Shown piece after piece: positions 8,306-16,479 of a stretch of DNA of 64,000 nt. The notes beneath the pieces were generated by a model. That model was not told where the DNA came from, made no database searches, and saw nothing but the letters and a program-made list of their open reading frames with translations. Both the position numbers and the translations under genes were made by a program. Each line of letters starts with the position of its first letter. Position 1 is the first letter of the stretch. Source of the stretch: UBA2137 sp963740205 (lineage in GTDB: Bacteria > Pseudomonadota > Alphaproteobacteria > Micavibrionales > Micavibrionaceae); NCBI GenBank assembly GCA_963740205.1, contig CAVUDD010000005.1, positions 186,001 through 250,000 of the forward strand. Direction: 5' to 3'.

Positions 8306-9082
8306 ACTTACCCTGTGCATGTTCATAAGTGTCGTAAAGGCATAGAAGCTAGCAATAATGGCAAAAGCAACGACAAGGGCGGGGCCTGAAGGCCAATCAA
8401 AAATATATGATGCTCCCAGACCAAATATGTATGCCACGACAGAAATAGCCAGCCCTTTAATCAGGTTATAATTCCTCGATTTCACCACGGCAAGTGCCGG
8501 AAAAATCAAACTTGCAAATACGAGATACACACCGATTAAATTCACAGAAAACGGAATGACTACGGCAAATAAAGGGTAGAAAAGAATACTCCTTTTTTCT
8601 TTAAGAAAATTCCAAGCCAGAAAAGCCACAAGGAACACTGGCACAATTAATTTCAAATCACTCCAGTCTGTCCAAAGAATTTGACCCTCTAATATATTTT
8701 TGATGTTTTCTCCGCCGTCAGGACTGCTCCCTACAATCAAAAGAGAAAGACTTGCCGATAAAACAAAGGCACACCCAATCAATGCCTCTTGGTAGCGCCC
8801 TGAGTATTTTTCCAGATATTGAAAAGAAAAAGCGCATAATAAGGCTGTTACCAGACCAGTAAATAAACCGCCATAAATACCTATATAGGAATATTCATCA
8901 ACGCGTACAAAAACCTTGAAAGCTATCATTCCGAGTGCTGCAAATTGAGCCACAGCCAAATCCAGAAAAATGATACCTCGCTTTAAAACCTCTTGCCCCA
9001 AAGGAACGTGAACCAAGGAAATTATCACCCCTGCACAAAATGCAGGGGCAAGTAATGTTAATATATCCATGGACAAAATCAT
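8285..9082 (-). CDS. znuB: Zinc/manganese ABC transporter permease (ZnuB-like)
   Basis: 265 aa, almost entirely hydrophobic, with about seven or eight membrane segments. The ABC-3 family loop appears in the N-terminal third: VPLGQEVLKRGIIFLDLAVAQFAALG. It would form the inner-membrane channel for divalent metal, fed by the ZnuA-like protein encoded just upstream. Its ATG overlaps the znuA stop codon (ATGA), showing translational coupling. The 3' end overlaps the convergent ornithine cyclodeaminase gene by 21 bp. No ATP-binding subunit gene (znuC) is present in this operon or elsewhere in the window, so the ATPase must be encoded elsewhere. Confidence 0.88.
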   Translation of the reverse strand: MILSMDILTLLAPAFCAGVIISLVHVPLGQEVLKRGIIFLDLAVAQFAALGMIAFKVFVRVDEYSYIGIYGGLFTGLVTALLCAFSFQYLEKYSGRYQEALIGCAFVLSASLSLLIVGSSPDGGENIKNILEGQILWTDWSDLKLIVPVFLVAFLAWNFLKEKRSILFYPLFAVVIPFSVNLIGVYLVFASLIFPALAVVKSRNYNLIKGLAISVVAYIFGLGASYIFDWPSGPALVVAFAIIASFYAFTTLMNMHRVSLSQQPE

Positions 9083-9984
9083 TTACGATCTTTCAACTTG
9101 CCGATGGTTTCTTCAAATACAGCTGATAGGCTGTTGGCAGTGTTACTGCCCCCAACCGTAAACGGAAGAGATAAAACAGGTATTCCTGTTTTGGAAGAAA
9201 GCCATTTCGCAGGATCTTCATCCTCATAAGGCGCCACAAGAATCCCCAACACATCTTGACCCTTCAAGGACTGTAATACCTTTTCAAGGTGGGATGCGGT
9301 GGGCGGAATACCGGGCTTTGGTTCTAATGTGGCAACTATATCCATCCCAAGCCATTTAAGCAGATAAGCCCATGCATTATGATATACAACGACTTTTCCA
9401 CCCTTTAATTCTTGGGCTTGAGACTCCCATGAAGAAATCAGAGACGCCCACTGAAGTTTGAATCTCTCCAGATTATTTTCGTACGATTCAAGATTTTGAC
9501 GATCAATTAAATACAGTCTTTCAGCAAGCATTTCCGCAATCACCAAAATGTTACGCGGATCAAGATGAACATGCGGGTTTCCTTCGGGGTGAACATGCCC
9601 CATTGATCTGTCCGCATGATCCATCACTCCTATTTTTTCCACGTAATCGGTCGCCATTAACCACCCTATTGTTTCCTGCTGTACATCGGGACCTCCAGCT
9701 TTTTTCAAAAGGATTGGCAACCATCCACTTTCAAGTGACGCGCCTGAGCAAAAAACAAGGTCGGCCTTTCGCATATCAGCAAGCAGACTAGGCTTAGCCC
9801 GAATATGATGGACATCTTGACGTGCAGTTGTGGCCACAGTGATATTCACCAAGTCTCCACCAATCTCGCCCGCCAATGCGCCCCACTCAGGTTCACATGC
9901 AAAAATATTAACCTTGGCATTCGCTACATTGGGCAGAATGACCAGCCCAATTAAACAGAAGAGAAAGCTTATTCGTTTCAACAT
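9079..9984 (-). CDS. znuA: Zinc ABC transporter substrate-binding protein (ZnuA-like)
   Basis: 301 aa from the ATG at 9984, which has AGAAGGA in good position and begins a Sec signal peptide (MLKRISFLFCLIGLVILP ... ANA). A more upstream ATG at 10029 lies inside the end of the barrel gene and is less likely. The cluster A-I fold is shown by VHHIRAKPSLLADMRKADL, a short His-rich loop (GHVHPEGNPHVHLDP), VVYHNAWAYLLKWLG and LVAPYEDEDP, which supply the metal-binding His and Asp residues. It captures zinc in the periplasm and passes it to ZnuB. The short His loop is typical of zinc rather than manganese binders. Confidence 0.9.
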   Translation of the reverse strand: MLKRISFLFCLIGLVILPNVANAKVNIFACEPEWGALAGEIGGDLVNITVATTARQDVHHIRAKPSLLADMRKADLVFCSGASLESGWLPILLKKAGGPDVQQETIGWLMATDYVEKIGVMDHADRSMGHVHPEGNPHVHLDPRNILVIAEMLAERLYLIDRQNLESYENNLERFKLQWASLISSWESQAQELKGGKVVVYHNAWAYLLKWLGMDIVATLEPKPGIPPTASHLEKVLQSLKGQDVLGILVAPYEDEDPAKWLSSKTGIPVLSLPFTVGGSNTANSLSAVFEETIGKLKDRK

Positions 9985-11366
9985 AACTTTATCCTTCTCT
10001 TTAGTAGGCATGCGCGCCATGAGCACCAAGAACTCATGATATATTGCAAAATGAATTGATTATCTTCTTGTCCATCGGCTAGTTCCTCGCGATTATATTG
10101 AAAGCGAGCGCGCGAGAATTCCGAGTTTGTCCAATCCAACATGGCCGTTGCCGCCCAAGGATCATGGCCCCCATCATCCAGCGCGCTCCCCACAAGACCT
10201 ATAGGTGTATCGCCAGCATTGAGTTGTGAGTAACGCGCACCTACACGCCATTGAGGCAGGAACTTGTATACTGTTTGTGCATACCATCCACTTTGAGCAT
10301 CGTCGTAATCAACCTCGCCTGTGCCAGCAGCAGTATCCTCATAACTACCATCTTCATCGCGGTGGAAATATTCGCCCTGGAAAATAATTTCTTGGTCGGC
10401 GTTATTTCCTGTGGGCGCGTAAACAGCACGTAAATCTGCAATGTAAAGATCACTCTCACCGTTAAAGGTTACTGTATCTTCGTTTGCATCACGACTTGCT
10501 TCATCAACTTGTAGAGTGGATAAACCAAACCTCCAACTTGTGTTGTCACCTATGTCGCCGCCTACGCGTCCAAAGGACGTCCATGCACCGATGTCACTTC
10601 CCTCAGCGCCACCCCCAGGGAAATCATTTCCTCGAAATGCACCACCTCCAATTTCGGTATAAATATCTGTAGGCAACACCATACTGACCTGCAGACCATC
10701 GTCACCATAATTGTTATCCAAAAATGCGCGGTTTGGCAGAGGTCGGTCTGCAAAATCGTCCGAATGTGAGTGATGTGAATTCAAGTAACCAAGTTCAGAG
10801 AAAAATCTACCCGCCTTAGCTTGAATTCCATGAGGTAGCGAAGTTGTCTCAACAAAAGCTTCCTCAAACTCAACTTCTATATCACCCTCATGTTCATGCA
10901 AAGCAATGGTAGTACTTCCGCGGAAAAGATTATCAACATTAGCGGAAAAATTGAGTTCTGTTTCATCTATACCCAAACCCTCCTGGCCTCGCTCACCTTC
11001 TTCACCAATGGCAAAACCAGCAATGTCACCCTCATCTTCGGAAAAGCTTTGATATTTCCCTTGTAATATCACACCAATTTCAGGATTGAAGCTGTTATCA
11101 TTAATACGTCTTCTTGAGGTCGCAGGCACTTCATCACGTTCACCCGCGGATGGCTCGACGTTGGCAATTTTTTGTGCTGTTTGCGTTTGTTTTGATTCAA
11201 GCGTTACAAGTTTTTGCTCAAGCTGGTTGATTTTACTTTCATATGCTTGTTGCATTGCTTGGATTTCTGCACGCAAGGTTTGTAGATCTGCATCACTCGC
11301 CGATAATGCTGGTGATGATGTAAGAGCGACGACACTTACGGCCGCAAATAGCAGTTTTTTAGACAT
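9978..11366 (-). CDS. Outer-membrane beta-barrel of the zinc operon (frame broken near the C-terminus)
   Basis: Start at ATG 11366 with AGAAAGGG ahead of it, followed by a Sec signal peptide (MSKKLLFAAVSVVALTSSPA). Next comes a short coiled coil (about residues 25-70), then a Gly/Asp/aromatic-rich region that reads as outer-membrane beta strands with a His/Asp loop (LNSHHSHSDDF). As given, the frame runs past the expected end into WCSWRACLLKRRIKLC and stops at 9978 inside znuA. Dropping one T near 10030-10032 gives the ending M-S-L-G-A-H-G-A-H-A-Y with a stop at 10001. That is a normal barrel end with an aromatic last residue, and it removes the overlap. I therefore read it as an intact zinc-related outer-membrane porin with an indel. 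Its place directly before znuA suggests metal passage across the outer membrane. Confidence 0.8.
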   Translation of the reverse strand: MSKKLLFAAVSVVALTSSPALSASDADLQTLRAEIQAMQQAYESKINQLEQKLVTLESKQTQTAQKIANVEPSAGERDEVPATSRRRINDNSFNPEIGVILQGKYQSFSEDEGDIAGFAIGEEGERGQEGLGIDETELNFSANVDNLFRGSTTIALHEHEGDIEVEFEEAFVETTSLPHGIQAKAGRFFSELGYLNSHHSHSDDFADRPLPNRAFLDNNYGDDGLQVSMVLPTDIYTEIGGGAFRGNDFPGGGAEGSDIGAWTSFGRVGGDIGDNTSWRFGLSTLQVDEASRDANEDTVTFNGESDLYIADLRAVYAPTGNNADQEIIFQGEYFHRDEDGSYEDTAAGTGEVDYDDAQSGWYAQTVYKFLPQWRVGARYSQLNAGDTPIGLVGSALDDGGHDPWAATAMLDWTNSEFSRARFQYNREELADGQEDNQFILQYIMSSWCSWRACLLKRRIKLC

Positions 11367-11412
11367 GGGTATGCCCTTTCTTATAACTAAATTAAAATTG
11401 AAAATTTTTGGT

Positions 11413-11752
11413 TTAGATAAGAATGGCAGGCGGAGCACGGGTCTGGTTTGCGGAGTTCTTTATATAAGAGCGGAGTTCTTTATTGGAAAAAGAAAGCCCT
11501 CTATCAACATCAACCTTACGTAAGGAAATAATTATTTCTTCCGAAGGAAATGAAGTTTGAAGAGATTTAAGCAAAAGACATTCGGGACATTCATGAGAAG
11601 CCTCTTTTATCACTTTTGTGCGTCTCTCCATAAGAAAGCTGGTATGAAGAAAATTCGTGATCAGAATGCGCCGCAGAATGATGCGCAAAAGCAATTTGCG
11701 CAAAAACAAATGCCAATAACAATCCTACCGAAATATATTTTCTAAATATCAT
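11413..11752 (-). pseudogene. Small secreted His- and CPEC-containing protein heading the zinc operon (frameshifted)
   Basis: The ATG at 11752 has AAGGA ahead of it and starts a Sec signal peptide (MIFRKYISVGLLLAFVFAQI ... AFA). A His-rich mature start (HHSAAHSDHE) follows. The frame then hits a stop just after DKRGFS. One base fewer in an A4 run at 11605-11608 (or the neighbouring run at 11614-11617) joins it to the next frame: SHECPECLLLKSL and an end ...NQTRAPPAILI with a stop at 11413. The layout of signal peptide, His-rich stretch, H-x-C-x-x-C and RAPP end resembles small DUF2946-type proteins found near metal-uptake genes. The joined protein of about 112 aa is the first gene of the znu operon and probably binds zinc in the periplasm (inference). 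Confidence 0.62.
11450..11483. repeat. 14-bp direct repeat, 20-bp period
   Basis: GCGGAGTTCTTTAT occurs at 11450-11463 and again at 11470-11483. It lies in the 3' end of the small secreted protein gene, where the minus strand encodes the NKELRSYIKNSAN part. A 20-bp tandem duplication is not a multiple of three, so if recent it would have altered the protein's tail. It may be chance or a duplication scar. Confidence 0.6.
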
Positions 11753-11853
11753 CAAATTTTTCCTTGGAAATTCTCAGTAACAAATTTAATTCATATTCAC
11801 AATGCTTTTTGAGATGATAACTAAATGCTATCTTAAAATTACAAAGGATTAAC

Positions 11854-12942
11854 ATGGCCGTTCAAGTCGCAGGATTACAAACACATATATGGAACAATAA
11901 CTTTTGGTCCGTTGGATTATTATGCCTGTATCCATTTATAATGATGGGACTATTATGGCTGGCTGGTGCAGCAGCAGGGTATGTTATGGCGCCCCAAAGC
12001 GTTGAGCGTGATCTTTTTGCTGCTAACTTTGGCACAAATATTTTCTTTCAATATTGGCCGATACTTCTTACCGCTATTGGTGTCTGGTTTATGATTTCCT
12101 ATTTCTTTCATACGCGGATGATTTCCAAACTTGCTCACGCGCATTCGGTTTCACGTAAAGAAGAGCCAGAGCTTTACAACTTACTAGAAAATCTCTCTAT
12201 TACTGCAGGTATCCCTATGCCCAAATTGCAAATCGTAGAGAGCCATGCGCGTAATGCATTTGCCAGCGGTATCAATAATAAGACTCACACAGTAACGGTC
12301 ACCCGTGGTCTTTTAAATTCCTTAACCAAAGATGAGGTGGAAGCCGTTCTTGCACACGAGCTCACTCATATTATTAACCGTGATGTACGTGTTCTTATGA
12401 TATGTGTCATTTTTACGGGTATGGTTGGATTTGCCGCGCAAATTATATGGAGCAATTTACGTTATTCTCTTTATTTGCCTCGTGGGGGCAAAGACCGAAA
12501 GGGTAATGCGATGGTTATTCTTTTGATTATTGCTGTCATTTTATGGATAGGGTACATGGCAACATTGTTTATGCGTTTTGCCGTATCCCGTAAGCGTGAG
12601 TATATGGCAGATGGGGGTAGTATATCGCTTACTAAAAATCCCGAGGCGATGATGAGTGCCCTCATGCGCATCGCGGGGATGGATAAAATGAAAACGACCT
12701 CGGCAGATATTCAAATGATGTGTACGGAAAATTCTGTTCCGTTTTTAGGAGTATTCAGGACACACCCACCAATAGAAGATCGTATTAAGGCCATATCGAA
12801 AATCACCAACACACCTATTCCAGCCCTATCTATTCAGGGGGTGGAAACAGCATCCCAACCATTTGATAATGGTACAACTAACAACCCTTGGTTACCGCGC
12901 GAACGTCCATTTAGACGTAAATCTAATCCTTGGAAAAAATAA
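11854..12942 (+). CDS. M48 family membrane metallopeptidase (HtpX-like)
   Basis: 362 aa with two N-terminal membrane segments, a cytoplasmic peptidase domain, two further membrane segments and a Pro/Arg-rich tail. The zinc site is HELTH in AHELTHIINRD, and the third ligand is in the conserved KREYMADGGS. The upstream IPMPKLQIVESHARNAFASG is typical of M48B. HtpX-type enzymes cut damaged membrane proteins. It is longer than E. coli HtpX (about 293 aa) because of an extended first loop and tail. AAAGGATT precedes the ATG. It is divergent from the zinc operon and convergent with the thioredoxin gene at 12948. LemA proteins often work with M48 peptidases, and a lemA gene lies 4.6 kb away. Confidence 0.88.
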   Translation: MAVQVAGLQTHIWNNNFWSVGLLCLYPFIMMGLLWLAGAAAGYVMAPQSVERDLFAANFGTNIFFQYWPILLTAIGVWFMISYFFHTRMISKLAHAHSVSRKEEPELYNLLENLSITAGIPMPKLQIVESHARNAFASGINNKTHTVTVTRGLLNSLTKDEVEAVLAHELTHIINRDVRVLMICVIFTGMVGFAAQIIWSNLRYSLYLPRGGKDRKGNAMVILLIIAVILWIGYMATLFMRFAVSRKREYMADGGSISLTKNPEAMMSALMRIAGMDKMKTTSADIQMMCTENSVPFLGVFRTHPPIEDRIKAISKITNTPIPALSIQGVETASQPFDNGTTNNPWLPRERPFRRKSNPWKK

Positions 12943-12947
12943 AAGAT

Positions 12948-13589
12948 TTATTCTGTTTCAATATCTGTTTTCTTAACAGTATCAACGGCGCGCTTTTTCT
13001 TTGGTGCTTCAATTTTGCCTAAATCAGCAAGGTAATTGCGTATATCCGAGTTATCCCAATCAATTACACCTACAATTTTTCTAACCATACGACCATCTTT
13101 ATCAATAATAATTGTCTCAGGTAGTTGAAATGTTTGAAAAGTTTCGCGCGTAATTTTACCGCCCTTGTCCCAAGCCATAGTAATATTGGGAAGGTCTATG
13201 CGCTCTTGAATACTTTCTTCCATATTGGCAGTAAATTTATCGATGTCCTCACGCTTTAAATCATTGGAAAGAAAAATCATGTGTAGTTCATTAGGATAGC
13301 TGTCAGCTAATTCAATAAGATCAGGAAGTTCAGCAACGCAAGGTGGGCACCATGATGCCCAGAAATTTAAAATAACAACCTTATCACGATGGTCAGATAA
13401 TTTTTCTACAGGCTTATCTAGAACGTTAAAGGTTACATCTGGAGCAAGCTCATCACCCAAATCTTCGGCTTGCTTATCAAAATCAACAGGAACAGTTTTC
13501 AAGAAGTCGCGACCACTAAAATCAACAAGAAATGTTGTCCCAAGTGCAAGCACCATAATTACGATAAGAATTTTCAAGTTTGTTGGCAT
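12948..13589 (-). CDS. TlpA/ResA-like thiol-disulfide oxidoreductase for cytochrome c maturation
   Basis: 213 aa with an N-terminal membrane anchor (residues 6-24) and a periplasmic thioredoxin fold. The active site is W-C-P-P-C in NFWASWCPPCVAELP, and the cis-Pro segment is FQLPETIIID. ResA/CcsX proteins keep the haem-binding cysteines of apocytochrome c reduced in system II maturation. Its ATG overlaps the end of the CcsA gene by 16 bp, and ResB precedes that, so the three form one operon. The C-terminal 25 residues are Lys-rich and variable. Assignment as the system II thioredoxin is based on motif plus operon. Confidence 0.88.
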   Translation of the reverse strand: MPTNLKILIVIMVLALGTTFLVDFSGRDFLKTVPVDFDKQAEDLGDELAPDVTFNVLDKPVEKLSDHRDKVVILNFWASWCPPCVAELPDLIELADSYPNELHMIFLSNDLKREDIDKFTANMEESIQERIDLPNITMAWDKGGKITRETFQTFQLPETIIIDKDGRMVRKIVGVIDWDNSDIRNYLADLGKIEAPKKKRAVDTVKKTDIETE

Positions 13590-15283
13590 TTTTGTTTCGC
13601 TCTAAATGTTAAAATTCCAATGATGATGGTTTGTATAGATATAAATAAAACAAGCGCCCAGGCAATACCAGACACAAATCCATATGCATGTAATCCGATG
13701 TTCAAAAGGTTCACTCCAAACCATGCAAGCGATACGACTATAGACATGGTTGCCGTTAATACAAGAGCAGGCAATGTTTTAAGGTGGCCACTTACCAATG
13801 CGTGTAATATCCAAACCAGCCATAGCACAATCAGAAGTGCACCATTCTCCTTTGGATCCCAACCCCAAAAACGGCCCCATGATTGATCTGCCCAAACACC
13901 ACCCAAAACCGTTCCTATAGTTGTAAAAAATAGTGCGGCAAGAAGTGTGATTTTAAGTGTCTTGGAAAAAACCTTTATATTGCCCATCGCTATTTCATAT
14001 TGTGCCATGGCCGAGGCAAGCAAGCACCACGCATAGCCAGCAGTAATACATAAAACATGGGTTCCCAGCCAAAAATCCGTATTCAAAACAGCGTCAAGAG
14101 GTGTAAATGTACTTTCCTTTAAACTATAAGGCACACTCATTCCCATGAGAAATGTGGATAATAACGCCGATAGAAATAACGCGATCTGCGAAGTTCTCAC
14201 TTTATAAATAACAAGACCAGCAAGTGATAAAATTAAGGGTACGAATAAAACAGACTCATATAATGTTCCTACTGGTGCGCGTTGCAAAATGTATACACGC
14301 ACCATAAGCAAACCCAAATGACAAACGACTGAGAACAGAAATGTAAAAAATCCTATTTTAAAAAACTGTGACTTGCTACTGATGTAATAAAACAAAAATA
14401 GCAAGGCTGCCGCCGCATATAACAGAGCAATCAACAATACAGGGTGAATTGCGTTATAAATCGCCTCCATTTTAAGAGCATTTGTGCGTACCTGTTGTGG
14501 CCTTAATTTATGATATTCGGTTTGTAATGAAAAAAGAGCGCGTTGCCATGATGTCTCATCATTACTTTCATAAGCCTTTATCAAATCTATCCATGAATCG
14601 TAAAGTTGCTTTGTTTGAGGCGCACCACTTCCACCTGAAAATATTGTCCAAGGCACAACCCAGTCCTGAGAATTGCCATTCCAGACTTCGGGAATGATTT
14701 TCACAAGATTGTTGTCTTGTCCCGCCTGGCTTAAAGATAACAATTGGGCAGAGGCTCCTTTATCATTTTTTTCAAGTGTTTTAATCTCTGGCCACAACTC
14801 ATAAAAACGTAGATTGCCCTGAAGACCCTCTATGCTCAAGGGTAAGGCAAAAGAAAAGGCGCGTATAATTTGTGAGTAATTTAATGCCTTCTCATGCACT
14901 AAAAGTAGATCTTCTTCATTCTGAGTAAGCGCCTCTTTATCCTGTTTCTTTTTTAAAATGACCTCAAGTTGCGGAATTGTTTCTGACAAAATCGGGCTTA
15001 ATTCTACGAATGAAATTTCACGGTTTTCAAAGTTAAAAACAGGTCTTTCAATTGCGATCGCTGGATCAAAAAACATCTCTGCAAGCCACTCACTTGCACT
15101 TAAATCATTCAAACTTTCTTTTCCTGAGAACTCTTTAAGATAGTGGCGTCCAAAGCTATCCAATGGCTGTACGCGCCCCTCATGCAATACAGGCAGAGCC
15201 TTGAAGTCCCCGGTAGATGGTGATGCTAACGCATCAGTAAGCGGGAGGATCGCCAAAAAAATAAGAAGCAAATAAAATCTCAT
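13574..15283 (-). CDS. ccsA: CcsA-type cytochrome c haem lyase subunit with long periplasmic N-domain
   Basis: 569 aa. A signal-like N-terminus and a periplasmic domain of about 260 residues (beginning VLHEGRVQPLDSFGRHYL) precede eight or so membrane segments. The haem-handling WWD motif is WGRFWGWDPKE in the C-terminal third. CcsA (ResC) moves haem to the periplasmic face and, with ResB, attaches it to apocytochromes c. The extended N-domain occurs in CcsA proteins of several non-plastid lineages. The ATG overlaps the resB stop by one base. Alphaproteobacteria normally use system I (Ccm), so system II here is noteworthy. Confidence 0.9.
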   Translation of the reverse strand: MRFYLLLIFLAILPLTDALASPSTGDFKALPVLHEGRVQPLDSFGRHYLKEFSGKESLNDLSASEWLAEMFFDPAIAIERPVFNFENREISFVELSPILSETIPQLEVILKKKQDKEALTQNEEDLLLVHEKALNYSQIIRAFSFALPLSIEGLQGNLRFYELWPEIKTLEKNDKGASAQLLSLSQAGQDNNLVKIIPEVWNGNSQDWVVPWTIFSGGSGAPQTKQLYDSWIDLIKAYESNDETSWQRALFSLQTEYHKLRPQQVRTNALKMEAIYNAIHPVLLIALLYAAAALLFLFYYISSKSQFFKIGFFTFLFSVVCHLGLLMVRVYILQRAPVGTLYESVLFVPLILSLAGLVIYKVRTSQIALFLSALLSTFLMGMSVPYSLKESTFTPLDAVLNTDFWLGTHVLCITAGYAWCLLASAMAQYEIAMGNIKVFSKTLKITLLAALFFTTIGTVLGGVWADQSWGRFWGWDPKENGALLIVLWLVWILHALVSGHLKTLPALVLTATMSIVVSLAWFGVNLLNIGLHAYGFVSGIAWALVLFISIQTIIIGILTFRAKQKCQQT

Positions 15284-16390
15284 TACTTAGCTCTTTTCAT
15301 CATGGAAATTGCCAGATGCAATAAAAGACCAAAACCAACAAGTATTAAAGAAATGTATGGAAACAGGCGTCCCTTATTTTTTACAACACTTAAAACACTG
15401 GCGATCTCTCCATCAGGCAATTCAAAAAACGATGATTGGTAAAGTGTGAATCCATTTATGCGTGCTGGCTTGTTCATGGTGATTAAAGCCTGTGTTTCAT
15501 ACTCAAACTCTTGAAAAGTCACTGCAGATGTATAATTTTTTGCTCGTTCACTACCAGGGTAAAAATCTGTAAAAAACTCATCCAGCCTCACAAAAAAAGG
15601 AAGAACAAGTCGCGTACGCTCGATTAGGAAAGTGAATGTGTCGCTTCCCACAATAATAGTTGGTGGCTTGGGCAGGAACGTAAAGCTGGCATATTTCCCA
15701 TCCGATTCACCTGCCTCTGTTATCTCAAAGCTAATTCCTTGAATATTTTCTTCTGCACGTTTTTCTTTTCTACCCTCAACGAGTTTCATACCTTTCGCAG
15801 GGCCTTGCCAACCTTCGGATTCAGGTTCAGGGCGCGCTACAATGTCGCAGAACCTGCATATATCTAAAATATTTATTCCGAAAGGAAGAACAGATGAGAA
15901 ATCTTGATCGCCTTCCAGCTCTAGCAAAGGAATGGAAAACAATATCTGGCCATTTTTCAGTACGGTAAAATCAGTTTCTACATAGGCATTTGCCGTGTTC
16001 TGGAATTCACCCTTACGAATTACCAAAGCACCTTCTTCACTAAACACAAAACCAATAAATCCTCCGATTAAAAGAACAAGAACTCCTATGTGCGAAATGT
16101 TAATCCCAGCCTTAACCCATCGCCATTCGCTCTCGTATATAAACTTAACCAGTAGATTGAGGAATAAAATTACGCAAATCGTAAGCCCCCCCGGAAGCGG
16201 AACAAAACCTGCTAAAAAGAAAAAAGATTGGAAATATTTATTGAGAGACTTCGTGGAGTCCAACATGCCCTTGAGCAAGCGTCCCAACAACGAGCAACGC
16301 CATAAGATAAGGCAATGTCCAGAACAATATTGTCGGTGAAGATAATATGCCCTTAGTAATATTAATAAATTTTTGTAACTTGTGGCTCAT
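15283..16390 (-). CDS. resB: ResB/CcsB-like cytochrome c biogenesis protein (frame broken near residue 50)
   Basis: The uninterrupted frame from 16290 to 15283 has an odd start, but its sequence is ResB-like: SFFFLAGFVPLPGG, WVKAGINISHIGVLVLLIGG, the large periplasmic domain and a C-terminal membrane helix. In another frame, ATG 16390 begins MSHKLQKFINITKGILSS followed by a first membrane helix (WTLPYLMALLVVGTLAQG). This is exactly the missing N-terminus, and it stops after HEVSQ. Adding one base (or skipping two) at about 16238-16243 joins the parts as VSQ-x-KYFQSFFF. ResB binds CcsA to form the system II synthetase. The start at 16390 is divergent from tamA. Confidence 0.82.
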
Positions 16391-16479
16391 TTATCGGCGA
16401 TAATAGAAACTTCACCCAAAGTATACAAGCAAGATTATCTATTGCTAAAGTAAGTCTCAATCGCGTAAAACAACACGTA

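Noticed and set aside
11753..11853. Zur operator between the zinc operon and the peptidase gene
   Set aside because: Only a weak imperfect inverted pattern (GATAAC...GCTATC) is present; not close enough to a Zur box to report.
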